From Streptomycetales bacterium (lineage in GTDB: Bacteria > Actinomycetota > Actinomycetes > Prado026), in assembly GCA_025361995.1 (NCBI GenBank), contig JANYIP010000304.1, positions 1-9,212 on the forward strand: DNA of 9,212 bases. The letters run 5' to 3'. The translations under genes were made by a program, and so were the position numbers. The notes below the pieces were generated by a model. It saw only the letters and a program-made list of their open reading frames with translations, made no database searches and was not told the origin of the DNA. Shown here one piece after another: positions 5,094-9,212 of the stretch (positions are counted from its first letter, which is position 1; each line of letters starts with the position of its first letter).

Positions 5094-6275
5094 GTGTCCA
5101 GCAGCCTGTTCGACAGCGCCTTCGAGTCTGACCCGGCTTTTCCCTTGCACAAGGGCGGCAAGATCGAGATCCGGCCCACGGTACGGGTACGTGACGACGC
5201 TGGCCTGGCCCTGGCGTACACTCCCGGCGTCGGCCGGGTCAGCTCGGCGATCGCGGTGGATCCGTCGCTGGCCGACGACTACACCTGGCGCTCGAACGTG
5301 GTCGCCGTGGTGACCGACGGCACGGCCGTCCTCGGGCTCGGCGACCTCGGGCCGGTGGCGGCACTCCCGGTGATGGAAGGCAAGGCCTTGCTCTTCAAGG
5401 AGTTCGGCGGCGTCGACGCGGTACCGATCTGCCTGAGCACCCGGGACCCCGACGAGATCATCGAGACCGTCGTGCGCATCGCCCCGTCGTTCGGTGGCAT
5501 CAACCTCGAGGACATCAGCGCGCCGCGGTGCTTTGAGATCGAGCGCCGGCTCCAGGCGCTGCTCGACATCCCGGTCTTCCACGACGACCAGCACGGCACG
5601 GCGATCGTCGTGCTGGCAGCGCTGCACAACGCGGCCCGGGTCACCGGCCGCGAGCTGGGTGACCTGCGGATCGTCGTCTCCGGCGCCGGGGCGGCCGGCG
5701 TGGCGGTGAGCCAGATCATCCTGGAGGCCGGCGTCGGCGACGTGGCCGTCGGCGACAGCAAGGGCATCGTCTACTCGGGGCGCGGCGACCTCACCGACGT
5801 GAAGCGCGGGCTGGCGGCGCGGACCAACCGGGCCGGGCTGACCGGGTCGATCGAGGAGGCGCTGGCCGGCGCCGACGTGTTCATCGGCGTCTCGGCGGGG
5901 ACCGTCTCCGAGGAGGCTGTCGCGTCGATGGCCCCGGGCGCGATCGTCTTCGCCCTCGCCAACCCCGAGCCGGAGATCCACCCGGTGATGGCCCGACGGC
6001 ACGCCGCCGTGGTGGCGACCGGTCGCAGCGACTTCCCGAACCAGATCAACAACGTGCTCGCCTTCCCCGGAGTGTTCAAGGGTGCTCTGTCGGTGCGCGC
6101 GAGCCGGATCACCGAGGGCATGAAGGTGGCCGCCGCAACGGCGCTGGCCGATGTCGTCGGGGACCGCCTCGACGCCGACCACGTGATCCCCAGCGTGTTC
6201 GACCCGATGGTCGCGCCGTCGGTCGCCGCGGCAGTCGCAGCGGCGGCCCGTCGCGAGGGTGTGGCCCGCCGCTGA
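5094..6275 (+). CDS. Malic enzyme (NAD(P)-dependent, short bacterial form)
   Basis: Malic enzyme oxidatively decarboxylates malate to pyruvate and CO2, linking the TCA cycle with pyruvate and yielding NADH or NADPH. The 393-residue length fits the short bacterial type without a phosphotransacetylase tail. Visible motifs are AYTPGVGRV with Tyr42 as proton donor; TDGTAVLGLGDLGP (74-87); EGKALLFKEFGG with the catalytic Lys97; GGINLEDISAPRCFEIE (134-150); FHDDQHGTA (162-170) with metal-binding Asp; a Rossmann GAGAAG loop (197-202); ALANPEPEI (288-296); and FPNQINNVLAFPGVFKGAL (314-332). Asp221 at the end of the next strand leans towards NAD, but this is weak. GTG at 5094 has no near ribosome binding site. 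Coupling to sodX three bases upstream, or a weak -10 (CAAGAT, 5083-5088), may drive it. Confidence 0.94.
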   Translation: MSSSLFDSAFESDPAFPLHKGGKIEIRPTVRVRDDAGLALAYTPGVGRVSSAIAVDPSLADDYTWRSNVVAVVTDGTAVLGLGDLGPVAALPVMEGKALLFKEFGGVDAVPICLSTRDPDEIIETVVRIAPSFGGINLEDISAPRCFEIERRLQALLDIPVFHDDQHGTAIVVLAALHNAARVTGRELGDLRIVVSGAGAAGVAVSQIILEAGVGDVAVGDSKGIVYSGRGDLTDVKRGLAARTNRAGLTGSIEEALAGADVFIGVSAGTVSEEAVASMAPGAIVFALANPEPEIHPVMARRHAAVVATGRSDFPNQINNVLAFPGVFKGALSVRASRITEGMKVAAATALADVVGDRLDADHVIPSVFDPMVAPSVAAAVAAAARREGVARR

Positions 6276-6293
6276 GGCCGCCGGCGCCGCGAG

Positions 6294-6299
6294 TAGGTT
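6294..6299 (+). promoter_or_regulatory. -10 box of the MDR oxidoreductase gene, leaderless type
   Basis: TAGGTT is followed by 6 nt and then the ATG at 6306, with no ribosome binding site between. The same box at the same distance precedes the next gene (7342-7347). No good -35 is seen in the GC-rich 3' end of the malic enzyme gene. Confidence 0.5.
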
Positions 6300-6305
6300 G
6301 ACGAG

Positions 6306-7289
6306 ATGTTCGCTGTGACCGCTGACCGCATCGACGCTGCCGACCCGCTGTCCGGGCTCGGCCTGGGTGATCGTCCTGAGCCCCAGCCACCCGAAGGCTG
6401 GACGACCGTCGAGGTCCGGGCCTGCGCCTTGAACCACCACGACCTGTGGACCCTCAAGGGGGTCGGCATCTCGCCCGACCGGCTGCCGATCATCCTCGGG
6501 GCCGACGCTGCCGGGATCGACGAGTCGGGCCGTGAGGTCATCGTGCACGCGGTGATCGGCGACCCGTTCGCCGGCGCTGCTGACGGCGGCGGCGACGAGA
6601 CCATGGACCCGCGCCGCTCGCTCCTGTCCGAGGTGTACGACGGGACGCTGGCCGAGCGCGTCGCCGTACCGAGCCGGAACCTGGTGCCCAAGCCGGCCGG
6701 TCTGAGCTGGGCCGAGGCAGCCTGCCTGCCGACCGCATGGCTGACGGCGTACCGGATGCTCTTCGTACGCTCCGGGGCGCATCCCGGCGACACGATCCTC
6801 GTCCAGGGCGCTGGTGGGGGAGTGGCCACCGCGCTCATCGCACTGGGTCGTGCCGGCGGCTTCCGGGTCTGGGCGACCAGCCGCGACGAGGCCAAGCGCC
6901 AGCTGGCTCTCGACCTCGGGGCGGACGCGGTCTTCGAGCCGGGCGTCCGGCTGCCGGAGCGGGTCGACGTGGTCATGGAGACCGTCGGCGAGGCCACCTG
7001 GAGCCACTCGCTCAAGGCTCTCAAACCGGGTGGTCGGGTGGTCATCTGCGGTGCGACGTCGGGTCCGAACCCGCCGGCCGACCTGAACCGGGTCTTCTTC
7101 CTCCAACTCTCGGTCATCGGCTCGACGATGGGGACCCGGGACGAGCTGGCGGCGCTGGCCGACCTCTGTGTAGCCAAGGACGTCCGGCCGCTGATCGACT
7201 CGACCTACGACCTGCGCGACGCCCGCTCGGCCTTCGAGCGGCTGGCCTCGGGCGAGGCGTTCGGCAAGATCGTGCTCACCAACCGGTAG
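6306..7289 (+). CDS. Zinc-free medium-chain dehydrogenase/quinone oxidoreductase-like protein
   Basis: This 327-residue protein is a medium-chain dehydrogenase/reductase. The N-terminal GroES-like part includes VEVRACALNHHDLWTLKG (35-52) and PIILGADAAGID (61-72). The cofactor domain has DTILVQGAGGGVATALIALG (162-181), then VWATSRDEAKRQLALDLGAD and DVVMETVGEATW. The C-terminus IDSTYDLRDARSAFERLASGEAFGKIVL (297-324) is typical of quinone-oxidoreductase members. The catalytic-zinc Cys near residue 43 is Asn, and no four-Cys structural zinc site is present, so it should be zinc-independent and NAD(P)H-linked. It follows the malic enzyme by 30 bp but has its own TAGGTT box. The substrate is unknown. 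Confidence 0.9.
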   Translation: MFAVTADRIDAADPLSGLGLGDRPEPQPPEGWTTVEVRACALNHHDLWTLKGVGISPDRLPIILGADAAGIDESGREVIVHAVIGDPFAGAADGGGDETMDPRRSLLSEVYDGTLAERVAVPSRNLVPKPAGLSWAEAACLPTAWLTAYRMLFVRSGAHPGDTILVQGAGGGVATALIALGRAGGFRVWATSRDEAKRQLALDLGADAVFEPGVRLPERVDVVMETVGEATWSHSLKALKPGGRVVICGATSGPNPPADLNRVFFLQLSVIGSTMGTRDELAALADLCVAKDVRPLIDSTYDLRDARSAFERLASGEAFGKIVLTNR

Positions 7290-7320
7290 TCCGCTCAGGC
7301 CCTGACTCATGATTCGGGAC

Positions 7321-7347
7321 TTGCCGACGGACATGCCGGGGTAGGTT
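7321..7347 (+). promoter_or_regulatory. Promoter of the secreted repeat protein gene, leaderless type
   Basis: TTGCCG (7321-7326) and TAGGTT (7342-7347) are separated by 15 bp; the ATG at 7354 begins 6 nt after the -10 box. No ribosome binding site is present. The rest of the 64-bp gap holds no clear terminator for the upstream gene. Confidence 0.5.
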
Positions 7348-7353
7348 CCGCTC

Positions 7354-9212
7354 ATGATCTTCGCCGGCGGGCGCAGCCCGGTCCTTGCCGCCGCGGTCGC
7401 GATGTCGTTGGCGTCGGCCGTGCTGGCGGCGCTGTCGGTGGCGCCGGCCCAAGCCGCGGCTCCCTCAGTCAGCGCGATGATCGAGCAGGTCCCCGGAGGG
7501 ACGAGCCGCGCCGACATCGCCCCGATGGCGACGATCGGGCTGGGTGGCTCGTTCGGCGTCAACGGTGCCGTGCAGATCACCGCGAGCCTGCCTGGGCAGC
7601 CGGACGTGCAGCAGGTCTCGATCTTCCCGCCGACGGGGCAGTCTCTCGCCGTCGGCAGCTTCGTGGTGGCGGCCACTGCCGATGCCACCCATGCCGGTGT
7701 GAGCCGGTGCGCAGCGCCGGAGAGCGGAACCCTCGACGTCACCGAGCTCACCTGGGGTGCGGGCAACACTGTGGTCACCGCGTTTGCGGCTGACTACTCG
7801 GTCAGCTGCGGCACCCAGCAGCTGTTCGGTCAGGTGCGCTACCAGTCGTCGAAGGACTTCACCGCCCTGGTCGGGACCCTCCCGGCGTTCACGGAGGGCC
7901 CGATGCTGGTGGCGACCTCCGCGCCGTTGACGCTGGTCAACGAGGGGTCGGCTGCGGTCACGGTCGGGACCCCGGCCGTGCCCGGCCCGGACGCAGCGTC
8001 CTTCAGCATCGGCACCGACACCTGCCCGGCTAGTCTTGCCGTCGGTGCCAGCTGCACGGTGACGATCAACGCGCTGCCACTGCGGGAAGGCTACTTCGAG
8101 CTGTCTGTTGTCGTGCCGGACCGCACCCCGGCCGGGTCCGAGACGATCGCGCTCTTCATGATCGCCGACGTCAACCTCAGCGGCCGGTTCCGGGCGACGA
8201 CCGACCAGTACCGCCTGCTCGACACCCGGACGAGCGGCAAGACGTTCGACGGGCACAACGTCGGTGGCGGGCGGATCGGTGGCGGTGCGACCCGGACGTT
8301 TGCGGTGTCGCAGGGGGCCACGGCTCAGGGGAACGGTACTGACGACGCTGTGGTCCTCAACATCACGGTCATCGCTCCGACGGTCGCCGGGTACCTCACC
8401 GTCTTCCCTGACGACGGCCCGCGGCCAACCGCGTCGAGCATCAACTTCGCGGCCGGTCAGACGGCGGCGAACCTCGTGACCGTGCGGCTCGACGCGGCTC
8501 GCCGGATCTCGCTGTTCAACCACGCCGGTTCGGTCGACGTCGCGGTCGACATCGTCGGCTACTACCCCGATGCGGTCTCGCCGGACGCGGTCAACGGCCT
8601 CACCTACAAGGCCATCGCCCCGTACCGGCTGTACGACAGCCGGACGACCGGTCACAAGGTGCCGGCTCGGGCTGCCCTGCAGTGGACGACGGCGCCGGGC
8701 GTCCTGGCCATCGTGGTCAACATCACCGAGACGGACGCGACCGCTCCGGGCTACGTGTCGGCCTGGGCCGGCCCGAGCAACCCGCCACCCCTGGCCAGCA
8801 CCCTCAACTTCCAGCCCGGACACACCGTCAGCAACATGACGATGATCCGCGGGTCGTTCTCCGACACGTCCGGCGGCTTCATCGAGATCGGGAACTTCTC
8901 CACGGCCGGCATCGACCTGGTCGTCGACGTCGTGGGGTACTACGACGACTCCGAGCTGGGGTTGCACCTGGTCCCGCAGAACCCGACCCGCATCGTCGAC
9001 TCGCGGATCGGGCTCGGCCTGGCGGGCGCCCTCGGTCAGGGCGCGACGTCGAGCGTCCCCGTCACATCCACGCATGCCCTCGTGCACGGCGTGGTCCTGA
9101 ACGTGACTGGGCTGGCCGGGGTGCACGACACGTACCTGACGCTCTGGGCGGCCGGTGGGACCAGGCCGCTGATATCGAACCTCGACCCGCCGGCCAGGAG
9201 CCAGACGGCCGC
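7354..9212 (+). CDS. Secreted repeat protein with ASH-like Ig domain (3' end beyond window)
   Basis: The frame stays open for 619 codons to the right edge. Residues 1-34 form a Sec signal peptide: an Arg near the start, a long Ala/Leu/Val core and cleavage likely after APAQA. Residues about 40-180 are a Thr/Ser/Val-rich beta domain with two cysteines (119, 152) that could form a disulfide. Residues about 183-245 resemble ASH/choice-of-anchor-D Ig domains, with TLVNEGSAAVTVG and the pair DTC...GASCTVTI (Cys224, Cys234). From residue 286 a repeat unit recurs: it starts with YRLLDTRTSG (286), YRLYDSRTTG (424) and TRIVDSRIGLG (545), and the first two end VDIVGYY or VDVVGYY. Such units are frequent in secreted actinobacterial proteins. 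An extracellular or wall-associated role is inferred; an anchor or enzyme domain could lie beyond the window. The ATG fits the TAGGTT box 6 nt upstream. Confidence 0.87.
   Translation, partial: MIFAGGRSPVLAAAVAMSLASAVLAALSVAPAQAAAPSVSAMIEQVPGGTSRADIAPMATIGLGGSFGVNGAVQITASLPGQPDVQQVSIFPPTGQSLAVGSFVVAATADATHAGVSRCAAPESGTLDVTELTWGAGNTVVTAFAADYSVSCGTQQLFGQVRYQSSKDFTALVGTLPAFTEGPMLVATSAPLTLVNEGSAAVTVGTPAVPGPDAASFSIGTDTCPASLAVGASCTVTINALPLREGYFELSVVVPDRTPAGSETIALFMIADVNLSGRFRATTDQYRLLDTRTSGKTFDGHNVGGGRIGGGATRTFAVSQGATAQGNGTDDAVVLNITVIAPTVAGYLTVFPDDGPRPTASSINFAAGQTAANLVTVRLDAARRISLFNHAGSVDVAVDIVGYYPDAVSPDAVNGLTYKAIAPYRLYDSRTTGHKVPARAALQWTTAPGVLAIVVNITETDATAPGYVSAWAGPSNPPPLASTLNFQPGHTVSNMTMIRGSFSDTSGGFIEIGNFSTAGIDLVVDVVGYYDDSELGLHLVPQNPTRIVDSRIGLGLAGALGQGATSSVPVTSTHALVHGVVLNVTGLAGVHDTYLTLWAAGGTRPLISNLDPPARSQTA
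8209..8571 (+). repeat. Protein repeat unit 1 of the secreted protein
   Basis: Codons 286-406. The unit opens with YRLLDTRTSG, passes through VVLNITVIAPTVAGYLTVFP and SINFAAGQTAANLVTV, and closes with VDVAVDIVGYY. It is related to unit 2 at protein level but diverged in DNA. Confidence 0.75.
8623..8949 (+). repeat. Protein repeat unit 2 of the secreted protein
   Basis: Codons 424-532. The unit opens with YRLYDSRTTG, passes through IVVNITETDATAPGYVSAW and TLNFQPGHTVSNMTMI, and closes with IDLVVDVVGYY. It is about 12 residues shorter than unit 1 and carries the same sequence of motifs. Confidence 0.75.
8986..9212 (+). repeat. Protein repeat unit 3 of the secreted protein (cut by window end)
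   Basis: Codons 545-619. It opens with TRIVDSRIGLG and contains HGVVLNVTGLAGVHDTYLTLW and LISNLDPPARSQTA, matching the first two thirds of units 1 and 2. The closing VGYY would lie past the right edge. Confidence 0.7.

Noticed and set aside
5082..7778. An 898-codon open frame on the minus strand opposite the malic enzyme and MDR genes
   Set aside because: It is opposite three well-supported plus-strand genes with clear family motifs. Its translation is rich in Arg, Gly, His and Asp with no domain pattern, as expected for an antisense frame in high-GC DNA.
7465..9126. A 553-codon open frame on the minus strand opposite the secreted protein gene
   Set aside because: The composition is typical of an antisense shadow. 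The plus strand has a signal peptide, an Ig-like domain and repeated motifs that explain the region.
1..9212. Mobile elements, CRISPR arrays, tRNA or rRNA genes, defence islands
   Set aside because: No transposase or integrase motifs, terminal inverted repeats, regularly spaced direct repeats, tRNA-like cloverleafs or rRNA sequence were seen. Gene content and composition look like a stable chromosomal region.

Overview
The window looks like ordinary chromosomal DNA from a high-GC actinobacterium (Actinomycetia). The markers are a WhiB-family regulator, a nickel superoxide dismutase with its dedicated protease, a SigF-type sigma factor with an overlapping anti-sigma gene, GTG starts, and promoters whose -10 box lies directly before the start codon. 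The lineage below that level is uncertain. The secreted repeat protein and the gene mix would fit a Nocardioides-like or related soil actinomycete, but I cannot prove this from sequence.

Layout. Positions 1-95 hold the 5' end of a WhiB1-like gene on the minus strand, cut by the window edge. A 295-bp leader (96-390) separates it from a diacylglycerol-kinase-type lipid kinase, also on the minus strand. This leader holds a CRP-like box, a 17-bp perfect palindrome and a terminator-like hairpin. A small four-helix membrane protein (1419-1787, plus strand) diverges from the lipid kinase. It converges on a minus-strand block that reads, in transcription order, histidine phosphatase, GNAT acetyltransferase, RsbW-like anti-sigma factor, SigF-like sigma factor. 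The last two overlap by 4 nt (GTGA). Upstream of that block lies sodN (nickel SOD, minus), which is divergent from sodX (nickel-SOD maturation protease, plus). A near-perfect 17-bp palindrome sits at the exact middle of the sodN/sodX intergenic region. sodX is followed after 3 bp by a malic enzyme, then a zinc-free MDR oxidoreductase, then a large secreted protein that runs off the right edge. That protein has a signal peptide, an ASH-like Ig domain and about 110-120-residue repeats. It has no stop codon inside the window.

How the genes work together. The clearest functional pair is sodN/sodX: SodX removes the 14-residue leader of SodN, exposing the His-Cys nickel hook. The clearest regulatory pair is the anti-sigma/sigma couple, a general-stress type switch. 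No RsbV-type antagonist is visible here. The WhiB protein, SigF and Ni-SOD all touch redox or stress physiology, but their closeness may be chance.

The main pattern beyond the genes is promoter architecture. Four genes carry TAGGGT or TAGGTT boxes 6-8 nt before the start codon and no usable ribosome binding site, which suggests leaderless mRNAs. I found no mobile elements, CRISPR arrays, tRNA or rRNA genes, and no clear sign of an undescribed multi-gene system.
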